From DAOPYU01 sp942493245 (lineage in GTDB: Bacteria; Sumerlaeota; Sumerlaeia; UBA8349), in NCBI GenBank assembly GCA_942493245.1, contig OW818685.1, forward strand, positions 1,922,001-1,986,000: 64,000 bases of DNA. Reading direction: 5' to 3'. Shown piece by piece: positions 17,891 to 26,925 of the stretch. Numbering within the stretch: position 1 is the stretch's first letter; each line of letters begins with the position of its first letter. The position numbers and the translations under genes were made by a program. The notes below the pieces were generated by a model. It saw only the letters and a program-made list of their open reading frames with translations, did not search any database and was not told the DNA's origin.

Positions 17891-20800
17891 ATGACGAAAA
17901 TGCTACGGGTTTTGCTTGTGAAGACGGGGCTTGTTGTTCTGATGATGGTGACTGGTGCGTGGTGCTGCCGAGCCGAATCTATGTTTGAGCAATTCAAGAC
18001 GCCTCCCGATTCTGCACGGCCGGGTGTTTACTGGTATTTCATGGACGGCAATCAGGATCGCGCGGGAATGGTGGCCGATCTGCAGGCCATGCACCAGGCG
18101 GGGCTGCGCAAGGCCCTTTTTCTCGAGGTGAACATTGGCGTACCCCGAGGACCGGTGGATTTCATGAGCCAACCGTGGCAGGAGAACTTCGCCCATGCCG
18201 TCCGTACCGCCGATCAACTGGGCATGGAAATCATCCTCGGTACCGGTCCCGGCTGGTCGGGGGCCGGGGGGCCGTGGATTGATCCCGCCCGTTCGATGCA
18301 GCACCTGCGCGCCAGTTCGGTCCAGGTCACCGGCCCCGGTCCCTTCACCGGAGTCCTGCCGGTTCCAGAACCGCGCGCGGCCTCGACTTTTGCCGGGCTT
18401 TCCCCGGAACTCGACGAGAAGCGGCAAGCCTGGCACGCCGATGTCGCAGTTCTGGCCTTTCCCACTCCCGCCAAGACCGAACCTCTCGAATTGTTGGACG
18501 TCAAGACGCTCTACGAGACGCAACCCTATTCCATCTGGAAACAGGTTCCCCGGTTCATACCGACGCAGGCCGTTTACCCGGAGTCGCCCGCCAACAGCGC
18601 AATTGATCCGGCCGGGGTGCTGGACCTCACTTCGCGACTGCGGCCCGATGGTACGCTCGAGTGGGAAGTGCCGCCGGGCCAGTGGACCGTCATGCGTTTC
18701 GCCGCGCGCAGCACGGGCGCGACCACCCGGCCCGCCCCCACGCCTGGCCACGGATTCGAGACCGACAAGTTCAGCGCCGAGGCGTTTTCCTACCAGTTTG
18801 AACAGTTCCATAAGAAACTCATGGACAAGATCGGCCCCCGCCGTCCCGGACGGGGGTTGACGTCTCTCCATCTGGACAGTTGGGAGATGAGCTCCCAGAA
18901 CTGGTCCGCCGCTTTCCGCCCGGAGTTCCAGAAACGCCGGGGGTACGATCCCCAGCCTTTTTTTCCGGCCTATTCCGGCCTCCTGGTCGGTTCGCGGGAA
19001 AAGACCGAGCGCTTTCTCTGGGATCTGCGCAGGACCGCGCAGGAACTGGTGATCGAAAACCACGCGCAGGTGATCCGTCGCCACGCGCATGAGAACGGCC
19101 TGTACTATTCGAACGAACCCTACGACATGAATCCCGCTGGTGACATCGAACTTGGCGCAGTCGCGGACATCCCCATGTGCGAGTTCTGGAGTTCGGAAGT
19201 GGACGCCGTCTATAGTTGCGTCGAGGCCGTTTCGATTGCCCACACGATGGGACGGCCCGTGGTCCGCGCCGAGGCTTTCACGTCGCCCGGCGGACACGGC
19301 TATCAGGACAACCCGGCCGACCTGAAGAACCAGACCGACTGGGCGCTCGCCCTGGGAATCAATGACATTATCTTCCATACCTTCCAGCACCAGCCATTGG
19401 GATTGGAAGGTCCCAAGCCGGGTTTGGCAATGGGACCGTACGGCCTCCAGTGGAACCGGAACCAGACCTTCTGGTCTATGATTGCCCCCTATCACGATTA
19501 CATCGCCCGCTGCGGCCAGTTGCTCCGCCAGGGCGTGACCGTTTCCGACATCCTCTATCTGGTTCCTGAGGGCGCTCCCCAGATTTTCCTCGCTCCCGAG
19601 GACGCTTTGGACGGCGCGGGGCTTTTGCGCGAAAAGAAGGGTTATAGCTTCGATGCCGTCAGTTCCGGCATCCTCATGGCGCGCGCGAAAGCCGGGAAGG
19701 ATGGACGCATTGTCTTCCCCGAGGGGACATCCTACCGGGTACTGGTTCTACCGGCATCCGAAACGATGACGCCGGAACTACTGGCGAAGATCGAAGAACT
19801 GGTACGCGAGGGAATGACCGTGATTGGAATGCCTCCGCGGAAATCTCCGAGTCTGGCCGGTTATCCCGAGTGCGACGAGCGGGTACGGACGTTGGCGGGA
19901 AAGATCTGGGGCGGGCAGGAGGTACCCGGTCAGGTGACCGAACAACCCTATGGAAAGGGCCGGATTGTCTGGGGAGGCGAGGCTACCCCCAAGGCTGAAG
20001 GCGACAAGTTGTATCCCCATTACGAATCCACGGCCGGGCTTCTGAAGAAATGGGGAGTGGCGCCGGGATTTGAAGCGACGGGCCCGATCCGCTACCACCA
20101 CCGCCGCACGGAAGACTGGGACATTTTCTTTGTCTCCAACCGCGAAGCCCATACCCTCGACACCGTCTGTACTTTCCGCACGGATGGTTCGGCGCCTGAA
20201 CTCTGGGATCCGGTTACGACGGAACGAAAACCATTGGCCCGTTCCGAGGATCGAGGCGATACGGTCTCGACGCCGTTGCGTTTTGCCTCGCACGGAAGTT
20301 ATTTTATCGTCTTCAGCCGAAAAGCCGCCAGCACACAACCGGACAATCAGAACTTCCAGGAGGAGAAAACAATCGCCACCCTGGACGGGCCTTACGAGGT
20401 GACCTTCGACCCGGTCTGGGGAGGTCCGAAAGAACCGGTGACCTTCGAAAAACTGGTCTTATGGAATACCCACGCCGACGCGGAGATTCGCTATTATTCA
20501 GGCAAAGCCCTCTACAAAAAGACATTCGACAGTTCCACCGGTACAGCCGACGGCAACCGGCTCTTCCTCGACCTGGGTGTCCTCCACAAACTGGCCCGCG
20601 TGAAACTCAACGGGGAGGATCTGGGGATCGTCTGGACAGCTCCCTTCCGGGTCGAGGTCACCGGTAAACTGAGAACCACTGGCAATGTATTGGAAGTCAC
20701 GGTAGTCAACACATGGGTTAACCGCCTCATTGGGGATCAGCAACCGGGGGACAAGGGAGTCCGACCGCTCAAGTGGGAATCCGGCCTGCTCGCCGGCCAG

Positions 20801-20911
20801 ACCTACCCCGCCGGGCGCTATACCTTTACAACAGCGGACGATTACACGGCAACCTCACCCCTGCAGGATTCCGGTCTCCTCGGGCCGGTCACTCTGCAGT
20901 CGCTTCGGTAA
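17891..20911 (+). CDS. Secreted GH106-like glycoside hydrolase (alpha-L-rhamnosidase family)
   Basis: Exported enzyme of 1006 residues predicted to remove terminal alpha-L-rhamnose from pectic or similar glycans. A signal peptide covers about residues 1-28. The family pattern is clear: PGVYWYFMDGNQDRAGMVAD near the N-terminus, IILGTGPGWSGAGGPWI, and a (beta/alpha)8 segment with LHLDSWEMSSQNWSAAFRPE followed by FQKRRGYDP. The C-terminus is a galactose-binding-like beta-sandwich (VKLNGEDLGIVWTAPFRVEV). Length matches GH106 enzymes. I chose the ATG at 17891 (GGAGA about 8 bases upstream) over one at 17801 because the signal peptide begins there. Many PVC proteins in this group are uncharacterised, so rhamnose specificity is inferred. 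It is divergent from the kinase operon. Confidence 0.8.
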   Translation: MTKMLRVLLVKTGLVVLMMVTGAWCCRAESMFEQFKTPPDSARPGVYWYFMDGNQDRAGMVADLQAMHQAGLRKALFLEVNIGVPRGPVDFMSQPWQENFAHAVRTADQLGMEIILGTGPGWSGAGGPWIDPARSMQHLRASSVQVTGPGPFTGVLPVPEPRAASTFAGLSPELDEKRQAWHADVAVLAFPTPAKTEPLELLDVKTLYETQPYSIWKQVPRFIPTQAVYPESPANSAIDPAGVLDLTSRLRPDGTLEWEVPPGQWTVMRFAARSTGATTRPAPTPGHGFETDKFSAEAFSYQFEQFHKKLMDKIGPRRPGRGLTSLHLDSWEMSSQNWSAAFRPEFQKRRGYDPQPFFPAYSGLLVGSREKTERFLWDLRRTAQELVIENHAQVIRRHAHENGLYYSNEPYDMNPAGDIELGAVADIPMCEFWSSEVDAVYSCVEAVSIAHTMGRPVVRAEAFTSPGGHGYQDNPADLKNQTDWALALGINDIIFHTFQHQPLGLEGPKPGLAMGPYGLQWNRNQTFWSMIAPYHDYIARCGQLLRQGVTVSDILYLVPEGAPQIFLAPEDALDGAGLLREKKGYSFDAVSSGILMARAKAGKDGRIVFPEGTSYRVLVLPASETMTPELLAKIEELVREGMTVIGMPPRKSPSLAGYPECDERVRTLAGKIWGGQEVPGQVTEQPYGKGRIVWGGEATPKAEGDKLYPHYESTAGLLKKWGVAPGFEATGPIRYHHRRTEDWDIFFVSNREAHTLDTVCTFRTDGSAPELWDPVTTERKPLARSEDRGDTVSTPLRFASHGSYFIVFSRKAASTQPDNQNFQEEKTIATLDGPYEVTFDPVWGGPKEPVTFEKLVLWNTHADAEIRYYSGKALYKKTFDSSTGTADGNRLFLDLGVLHKLARVKLNGEDLGIVWTAPFRVEVTGKLRTTGNVLEVTVVNTWVNRLIGDQQPGDKGVRPLKWESGLLAGQTYPAGRYTFTTADDYTATSPLQDSGLLGPVTLQSLR

Positions 20912-20938
20912 TGTGTGAGAAAACCGAAAGGAAACACC

Positions 20939-21061
20939 ATGAACCACCTTGAACGCTTTCGGGCCGTCATGAATTTTCAGCCGGTGGACCGTCTGTCACG
21001 ATGGGAACGGGTCATCGTCATTGAGGCGGTTTGGCTCGATGTCCCACGGCGACCTTGTTAA
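20939..21061 (+). pseudogene. N-terminal remnant of a uroporphyrinogen-decarboxylase (URO-D)-like gene
   Basis: An ATG with a good ribosome-binding site (GAAAGGA, about 7 bases upstream) opens a 40-codon frame starting MNHLERFRAVMNFQPVDRLS and ending at TAA. This opening closely resembles the conserved N-terminus of URO-D-fold proteins common beside glycan and methyl-transfer genes in PVC bacteria (MNxRERFxAVMNFxPVDRxP, from memory). After about residue 24 the similarity is lost and no continuation is found in any frame before the next gene. The 5' end and translation signals survive while the rest has been deleted or replaced. Whether the 40-residue peptide is still made is unknown. Confidence 0.55.
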
Positions 21062-21084
21062 CCGAGTCGCCAATCTTTCTGTCG

Positions 21085-21119
21085 AAAAAAACTCTTGCTC
21101 CATTTTATTGTGAGCAAGA
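21085..21119 (-). terminator. Rho-independent terminator reading on the minus strand, no obvious gene upstream
   Basis: An 8-bp stem (TCTTGCTC/GAGCAAGA, 21093-21100 with 21112-21119) with an 11-nt loop is followed, on the minus strand, by a run of seven T (21085-21091). It points against the flanking genes, both on the plus strand, so it may be left over from the rearrangement that truncated the URO-D-like gene. Confidence 0.4.
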
Positions 21120-21160
21120 AGACAATACGACTTACTTATCCGACTTCGAATCGGTTCCTG

Positions 21161-21190
21161 TTGACAGAATGCACGGACGGAACAGAGAAT
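21161..21190 (+). promoter_or_regulatory. Probable sigma-70-type promoter of the Gfo/Idh/MocA gene
   Basis: A perfect TTGACA (21161-21166) and GAGAAT (21185-21190, four of six consensus bases) are separated by 18 bp, about 115 bp upstream of the start codon at 21304. This would let the oxidoreductase be transcribed independently of the rhamnosidase gene. Confidence 0.45.
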
Positions 21191-21303
21191 CTCCAGATGT
21201 TCAAAATTCCACAATGGAAAATCTTGTATGGAAAAACGTTTTACACGCGCAAGCGGGTTCGTCAGGATGCAATCTGAGACTGAACTGAAGAGGAGTCTGG
21301 GAA

Positions 21304-22617
21304 ATGAAAAAGAACTCGATGTCACGCAGAAATTTTCTGGCACGTTCCACGGGGGCGGTGGCCGGGATGGTGGCTGCGCCGTATGTGATCACCTCCACGG
21401 CGCTGGGTACTTCGGCGATCCCACCCGCGAGCGAGCGGGTGACGATCGCCCACATTGGCGTGGGGGGGCAAGGTTCCGGGCTGCTGAGCAACTTCCTCGG
21501 AATTGCCGAATGTCAGAGTGTGGCTGTGTGCGACTGCTTCAAGTCCCGGCGCGAGGAACGCGCCAGACAGATTGATGCGCATTATGCCAGCCGTGCCGAC
21601 AAGGCGTCCTACAAGGGATGCCGGATGTTCAGCGATTTTCGGGAACTGCTGGCCTGCGGCGACATTGACGGGGTGGTGGTGGCCACGCCCGATCACTGGC
21701 ATGTGCCGATTGCGCTGGCTGCGGCACGGGCCGGCAAGGACATGTATGTCGAGAAACCGCTCGGGATCAGTCTGGAATGGAACAAGGTCCTGCGCGATGC
21801 GGTGAACCGCTACGGCGTGGTCTTTCAGTACGGAACGCAGCAGCGATCGTCGTATCCGTGCCGTTTCGGCTGCGAACTGGTGCGCAATGGGCGGATCGGC
21901 AAAGTCCACACCATCCAGGTCATCGCGCCGTCCGGGCTGGCGGGGGGAAGCACGAAGCCCGTACCGGTTCCCGAGGGGTTTGATTACGACAGGTGGTTGG
22001 GACCGGCCCCCTGGAGTCCCTATACCGTGGATCGCTGCACCAGCGAAGGCACCTGGCATGTGTACGACAATGCGCTGGGGTTCATTGCCGGTTGGGGCGC
22101 TCATCCGCTCGACATCGCGCAGTGGGGAAACAAAACCGACCACACCAGCCCGGTCGAGTATGAAGGGACTGGGACGATTCCCACCGAGGGGCTTTTCAAT
22201 ACGTTGACCAACTGGCAGGTACGGTGTCGTTATGCCGACGGGGTCGAGATGACGTTCACCGACGGACCGGGGGATTTGACCCGGTTCATGGGAACGGAAG
22301 GGTGGGTGAATGTGCGGCGCGGCGCGGTGGATGCCGAACCCAAGTCGCTCCTGAAGTCCATCATCCGGCCCGAGGAGGAACACCTGGTCACCAGTGAATT
22401 GCACGCGCAGAATTTTGTGGATTGCATGCGTTCACGCGCACAGACGTTGAATCCGATCGAGTCGGCCATCCGATCCGACGCCATCAGCCACTTGAGTGAC
22501 ATCGCCATCCGGACGGGGCGGAAAATCAAATGGGACCCGGTGCAGGAGGTCATCATCGGGGATCCGGAGGCTGCCCGCATGGCGCATCGTCCGATGCGTG
22601 AACCGTGGCACATGTGA
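21304..22617 (+). CDS. Gfo/Idh/MocA-family oxidoreductase, Tat-exported
   Basis: NAD(P)-dependent sugar or polyol dehydrogenase of 437 residues. It starts with a twin-arginine signal (SMSRRNFLARSTGAVAGMVA) and Ala-rich h-region, so it is probably exported already folded with cofactor. The Rossmann motif is VTIAHIGVGGQGSG (about residues 45-58) and the family motif GKDMYVEKPLGIS contains the conserved Glu-Lys-Pro. The C-terminal alpha/beta domain includes GWGAHPLDIAQWGNKTDHTS, typical of the PVC/Bacteroidetes subgroup. Substrate cannot be deduced; position between rhamnosidase and GH43 genes suggests a sugar released from plant or algal glycan. GAGGAG lies about 9 bases before the ATG. It is convergent with the GH43 gene 52 bp away. 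Confidence 0.9.
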   Translation: MKKNSMSRRNFLARSTGAVAGMVAAPYVITSTALGTSAIPPASERVTIAHIGVGGQGSGLLSNFLGIAECQSVAVCDCFKSRREERARQIDAHYASRADKASYKGCRMFSDFRELLACGDIDGVVVATPDHWHVPIALAAARAGKDMYVEKPLGISLEWNKVLRDAVNRYGVVFQYGTQQRSSYPCRFGCELVRNGRIGKVHTIQVIAPSGLAGGSTKPVPVPEGFDYDRWLGPAPWSPYTVDRCTSEGTWHVYDNALGFIAGWGAHPLDIAQWGNKTDHTSPVEYEGTGTIPTEGLFNTLTNWQVRCRYADGVEMTFTDGPGDLTRFMGTEGWVNVRRGAVDAEPKSLLKSIIRPEEEHLVTSELHAQNFVDCMRSRAQTLNPIESAIRSDAISHLSDIAIRTGRKIKWDPVQEVIIGDPEAARMAHRPMREPWHM

Positions 22618-22669
22618 CCAGGAGACGCGAATCGAACCTCGGGGAACATTTCGTCCACAGCTCTCGAAA

Positions 22670-25600
22670 TTAGCGCTCGTTTGTTTCCTTACGCATAGAG
22701 AGTCGAAAATCGGAAAACGAGATGAAACTGCTTTCCGGGCCGTAACTGGCGTGGCACAATCCCACGGCTACGGGCAATCCAGACATGTCGCGGCGCAGAA
22801 CCGGCGAGTCGGGCATCTCGACCCAGCGTTTTCCGTCCGCACTGGTGCGCATGTGGAAGGAGTCACCCTGCCGCTCGATTTGCAAATACCGATGCGCATT
22901 CCAGGCGAGCTGGTTGCCCTTCTGCGACCGGGAACCGCCATCGAAATTCGTCACCATGTTTCCGATGTTCCAGATCGGAAAGAACGAGAGCTGGATCAGA
23001 TCCTCACCCCTGTCAGCATCCGCCAGATTTGGAACGCGCACCATCAGCCCCCCCTCGGTATTGCCCGGTGTGCGGCGCTGTTCGAGACCGGCATAATCGG
23101 CAACCTTGACCTCGACCAGAAAATCTCCCTGGACCGTCTTGTAGAGCAACGGTCCATGCGGCTTGCCTCCATCCCAGACCGTCCCTTTCGATTGCAGACG
23201 AATCTGACCATCTCCGGAAGTGACCGCCTCGGCGGCGTTTTCTCCTGTGGCGAGGACTCCCTCCCAGATTGTTCCCTCCACTCCCTGCTTCAGGTAGTCG
23301 TGGGCGGCCTGAAAAGTGTCCCTGTATTCCTCAATCAAGTTTTGATCCGTTTTCGCCTCGACGGGCTCACCGGGAGCGGTCACATTACCCAGAGAATCGC
23401 GGACCGTCACGGTATAGGCGTAGCGGGTGTCGGGCTTGAGACCGGAGTCGAAGAAGAAGGGCGTGGCGATCCAGCCACTGTCGGCTTTGCTCTGTCCGGT
23501 AGTCTCGACAAAGCGATACTCGACCAGACCCAGTTCGGAACGGGCCGACTGCGCCGCCATTGAGATGGCCGTCGCGCTGATGGCGCGCGGCGGGGCCGTG
23601 AATGTCGCCGGACTGGGCTGAGGCGCCACCCACTCGCGTTTCCAGACTTCGTGCAACTGCGCCAGTTCTCCCTCCGACAGAGCCCGGCGGAACACCTGGA
23701 CCTGCGCCAGCGCTCCGTTGAAACCGGGGGTATTGCCAGTTTTGCCAAGGACCAGACTTTTCAAACCGCCTGCCGACAAAGCCGATTCTTTCGCTTCCGA
23801 AAGAGAAGACCCATTCAGCGATGCGCGCCAGGTTTCCCCTTCCAGAACCAGGGCGATCTGATTCCACTTCCCGGCGACAAGACCGGCAACGTTCCGGGGC
23901 GTGACCCAGAGACTCTGGTTTCCGTTGGAAACGGTCAGAATACTGACCGCTGGATCAAGCGGCTGTTCGTCAGAAACCCAGACACTGGCCAGAAGCGTCC
24001 GTCCGTCGGACGGAGTATTTGAACTGTCAGCGGAAAGGGACAGACAGTCGTTTTCATGAAACCGGACGGCAATTCGCCCTCCAACATTTTCAACAACGGG
24101 AGCATTCTCACTCTTGCCGGTAAACGCCTCTCCCCAGGCGCCCTGATTGCGCCACTCGAGCAGGGGGCCATAGTCGAGTTTCGCCGAGTCGGCATGAACC
24201 AGCACATCCGCCTGGGGTTTATCGTCGGCCATTTCCTGAATTTTCTTTTCGTACATTGCATGGTCATAAATCCGCAACGAAGCCAGATACCCGTCCAGAT
24301 ACTCCGATCCCGGTTCGGAAGCGCCGACATAGACGGGCCGCCCCTCGTGCATCATCAGCATTTTCGCTTCCGCGCCATCGAGTTTCCCATCCACATACAC
24401 CCGCTCGACCACCCCATCAAACACCACGGCAAGGTGGTGCCATTCGCCCGCTTTCGGCGGAGCTTCCCGGAATCCCATATCCGCAAAACCCCAATGCCCC
24501 ACCACTCCGAACTCCCGGTGGGTTCCGTACCCGATCTGGGCGGTAGCCGCGTCGGGTCCGCCGCGCCCGGCCCAACTCACAATACACTCGCTCTCCCCGA
24601 TCTCCGGATTCAGAACCCAGGCGCTGACCGTAAAACTGTTGTTGCCGGAAAGCGCCCGAGGTCCGGTGAACGACGCCTTCAGAATCTGTTTCCCTGAAAA
24701 ACGCAACGCCTTGCATCCTGCCGCCAGATCCACCCGCGGCTTCGCCTCCCCCGCCGCAAACTCCCCACCGAGCGTTCCCTTGTTCTTCCAGGCGGAGACG
24801 GAATCGCCGAGCTGGAGGTCTGCCACATCGAGCGAAATGAGGGGATCACTGCCCGATGGGGTCAACTGTGGGGTAGAAGCAGCGGTTTCGGGTTCTCCCT
24901 TCTTCTCTTTTCCTGCGGCTACGACTTGCTCGAAAGCGCGCGAGGCCATTTCTTCGAGAGGATCGTCCGGAGCGTCCTGGAAGGCTTTGAAATTCCAGAT
25001 CGCTCCCAACAAACCCGGGTATTCGGTCCCGGTCACCGTGATGCGCAGATACCGCGCTTCGACGTCGCCCTTGTCCACCATCGGACTGCCCCAGCGGAGG
25101 TTGTTGCGCCGGTCGGCGAAGGTCTTCCACTCCTTCCCATCGGTCGAGTACTCGATCAGGTACTGGTAATACCAGGTGGCATACTCGAACTGCGTCTCGG
25201 TTCTACGAATGCGTTGAAGAGTTTCCAGATCCACGGTCAGGTTTTGCCCCATGTGGTTGCCGGCGGGCCGCCAGAGCGTGGCGTTGTTGTCGTCCACGGC
25301 ATATTCGGGCTTGTACTCATGGTTGCGTCGGACCGTATCGCGATAGAACGAAGACGCCGTGACCGGCTTTCCACTCGCGAGATTCGGAGAACGCTTCGGT
25401 TCGCCTCCCAGATACCCGATCCCGCGATGTGTCGGTTCGACCTTCAGGATTTCTCCCTCTGCGCCAAACTGCATTTTATCGGCACAGACCTGCCGATGCA
25501 TTCCGTTGGGGGTCAGGGGAATATCGTGTCGGTGATACACGATGAAATAGTCGCCCTGGTTTTCCTTCAAGATCGAGTGGTGCCCCGGCCCGTTGACCGT

Positions 25601-26455
25601 GTCGTCGGCGTTCGAGGCCAGAATCGGGTTGTTCGGCCCCATCTTGAAATCGCCATCAGGACGGTCGCCCACGGCATATTGAACCCGGTAGGTGCCGTCG
25701 TGGCACGAACCGGACGAATAGGTGAAATAATAGAGCCCGTTCCGCTCGAGCATGAAGGGCGCCTCGAAAAAGTCCTTCGCCTGAGTATTGGGAATCTTTC
25801 CCAATTTCCCGAACGTTTTCATGTCGGGGTTGAGTTTTCCGACCCCGCACCCACTGTTGGCATAGATACCCCAGGTGCCCCAATACAGATAAATCGAACC
25901 GTCCTTGTCCACAAACGACTGGGTGTCGAGCGTGATCACATTGGGAACCTTCTTGTCTTCAATCAAAAGACCGTCCTCACCCACCAGCGGGGTCCAGGGA
26001 CCGATGGGCGAATCCGATACGCCACAGTAGGTGAGGCAGGGCTGGTTGTAATACAGGTAGTAGCGCCCATCGGTGTGTTTCATCACATCGGGCGCCCAGT
26101 AAACCGGCGTTTTCGGCCAGTTCATCGGGACCAGCGTCCAGTTGACGAAATCCTTCGAGACCCAGACCTGAGAGGGGCCGCGTCCCCCTCCGTTCCCGTC
26201 CGTCGTGGCGTAGAGATAGTATAGATCGCCGAACTTCTGGATCGTCGGATCGGCAAAATACCCCGGCACAATCGGATTGAAATTGCCCGGCGCGTCGAAA
26301 CGCGTATCCTCTGAAGCGCCGCTTACAGGTGATGCAAAGGCGGTCAGCGCGGCAAGTATCCAGAGCAGGCAGCCAGGGAACCCGATAAAAAGCCCCCCAT
26401 TTGATCGAAGAAATCGTGCTGAAGGCTGATTTTTTAAAAGGCCGGCATTCCTCAT
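22670..26455 (-). CDS. Secreted multidomain GH43 glycoside hydrolase with F5/8C and LamG modules
   Basis: Exported enzyme of about 1261 residues. After a signal peptide (about 1-45) comes a five-bladed GH43 domain (about 55-385) with the expected acids: Asp in VPGYFADPTIQKFGDLYY, Asp in YWAPDVMKHTDGRYYLYY and Glu in DFFEAPFMLERNGLYYFTYS. Then come an F5/8 type C (discoidin) domain (about 390-540), two LamG-like sandwiches (about 575-790 and 790-985), an FnIII-like linker and a C-terminal beta-sandwich like those ending other GH43 enzymes. Likely activities are arabinofuranosidase, xylosidase or galactosidase. I chose the ATG at 26455 (AAAGGAAAA upstream) rather than 26515, since the signal peptide follows it. 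Confidence 0.88.
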   Translation of the reverse strand: MRNAGLLKNQPSARFLRSNGGLFIGFPGCLLWILAALTAFASPVSGASEDTRFDAPGNFNPIVPGYFADPTIQKFGDLYYLYATTDGNGGGRGPSQVWVSKDFVNWTLVPMNWPKTPVYWAPDVMKHTDGRYYLYYNQPCLTYCGVSDSPIGPWTPLVGEDGLLIEDKKVPNVITLDTQSFVDKDGSIYLYWGTWGIYANSGCGVGKLNPDMKTFGKLGKIPNTQAKDFFEAPFMLERNGLYYFTYSSGSCHDGTYRVQYAVGDRPDGDFKMGPNNPILASNADDTVNGPGHHSILKENQGDYFIVYHRHDIPLTPNGMHRQVCADKMQFGAEGEILKVEPTHRGIGYLGGEPKRSPNLASGKPVTASSFYRDTVRRNHEYKPEYAVDDNNATLWRPAGNHMGQNLTVDLETLQRIRRTETQFEYATWYYQYLIEYSTDGKEWKTFADRRNNLRWGSPMVDKGDVEARYLRITVTGTEYPGLLGAIWNFKAFQDAPDDPLEEMASRAFEQVVAAGKEKKGEPETAASTPQLTPSGSDPLISLDVADLQLGDSVSAWKNKGTLGGEFAAGEAKPRVDLAAGCKALRFSGKQILKASFTGPRALSGNNSFTVSAWVLNPEIGESECIVSWAGRGGPDAATAQIGYGTHREFGVVGHWGFADMGFREAPPKAGEWHHLAVVFDGVVERVYVDGKLDGAEAKMLMMHEGRPVYVGASEPGSEYLDGYLASLRIYDHAMYEKKIQEMADDKPQADVLVHADSAKLDYGPLLEWRNQGAWGEAFTGKSENAPVVENVGGRIAVRFHENDCLSLSADSSNTPSDGRTLLASVWVSDEQPLDPAVSILTVSNGNQSLWVTPRNVAGLVAGKWNQIALVLEGETWRASLNGSSLSEAKESALSAGGLKSLVLGKTGNTPGFNGALAQVQVFRRALSEGELAQLHEVWKREWVAPQPSPATFTAPPRAISATAISMAAQSARSELGLVEYRFVETTGQSKADSGWIATPFFFDSGLKPDTRYAYTVTVRDSLGNVTAPGEPVEAKTDQNLIEEYRDTFQAAHDYLKQGVEGTIWEGVLATGENAAEAVTSGDGQIRLQSKGTVWDGGKPHGPLLYKTVQGDFLVEVKVADYAGLEQRRTPGNTEGGLMVRVPNLADADRGEDLIQLSFFPIWNIGNMVTNFDGGSRSQKGNQLAWNAHRYLQIERQGDSFHMRTSADGKRWVEMPDSPVLRRDMSGLPVAVGLCHASYGPESSFISFSDFRLSMRKETNER

Positions 26456-26673
26456 CGAAACGGTTTTCCTTTCGTTTTTGCGGGGGAGAGCAGAGCGCCT
26501 CAGAAAATAGACCACGCGATTTTTGCACGTGTTAAGAGTACACGCCCGGGAAAGTGGGAGTCAAGAAAAACCGAATCTCCCGAACGCTGTCATTCGACCG
26601 TTTCGCGCCGGATTTTACGTCAAGAATCCTCTTGTATTTTTCCAGGACATTGGCCATACTCCTTTCCCCAAGT

Positions 26674-26750
26674 GGGGCTGTAGCTCAGTTTGGGAGAGCG
26701 CGGGCTTTGCAAGCCTGAGGCCGTGGGTTCGATCCCCATCAGCTCCACCA
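26674..26750 (+). tRNA. tRNA-Ala (anticodon UGC)
   Basis: A full cloverleaf can be drawn. The acceptor stem GGGGCTG/CAGCTCC contains the G3-U70 pair that specifies alanine. The anticodon loop TTTGCAA (stem CGGGC/GCCTG) gives anticodon TGC at 26708-26710, the T arm reads GTGGGTTCGATCCCCAT, and CCA is encoded at the 3' end. Confidence 0.97.
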
Positions 26751-26768
26751 CTCTCCAAAAACACAGAC

Positions 26769-26797
26769 GCCCTCCCGGACTTTTGAGTCGGGAGGGC
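26769..26797 (+). terminator. Hairpin downstream of tRNA-Ala, probable terminator
   Basis: GCCCTCCCG (26769-26777) pairs with CGGGAGGGC (26789-26797) around an 11-nt loop. The stem is very stable but is followed by only a weak T-containing stretch. It lies 18 bp after the tRNA. Confidence 0.55.
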
Positions 26798-26925
26798 CTC
26801 CTTCATTCGGAGTGTTTTGTCGGAGCGGATGCCGGTTTTTTTTCAGGGAAACGGGAACTTGCTTTGTGTGGAGAGAATAAATACCGGTGGGGGAATCAAC
26901 TGGGCCATAGGAGGGAAATATTTCC

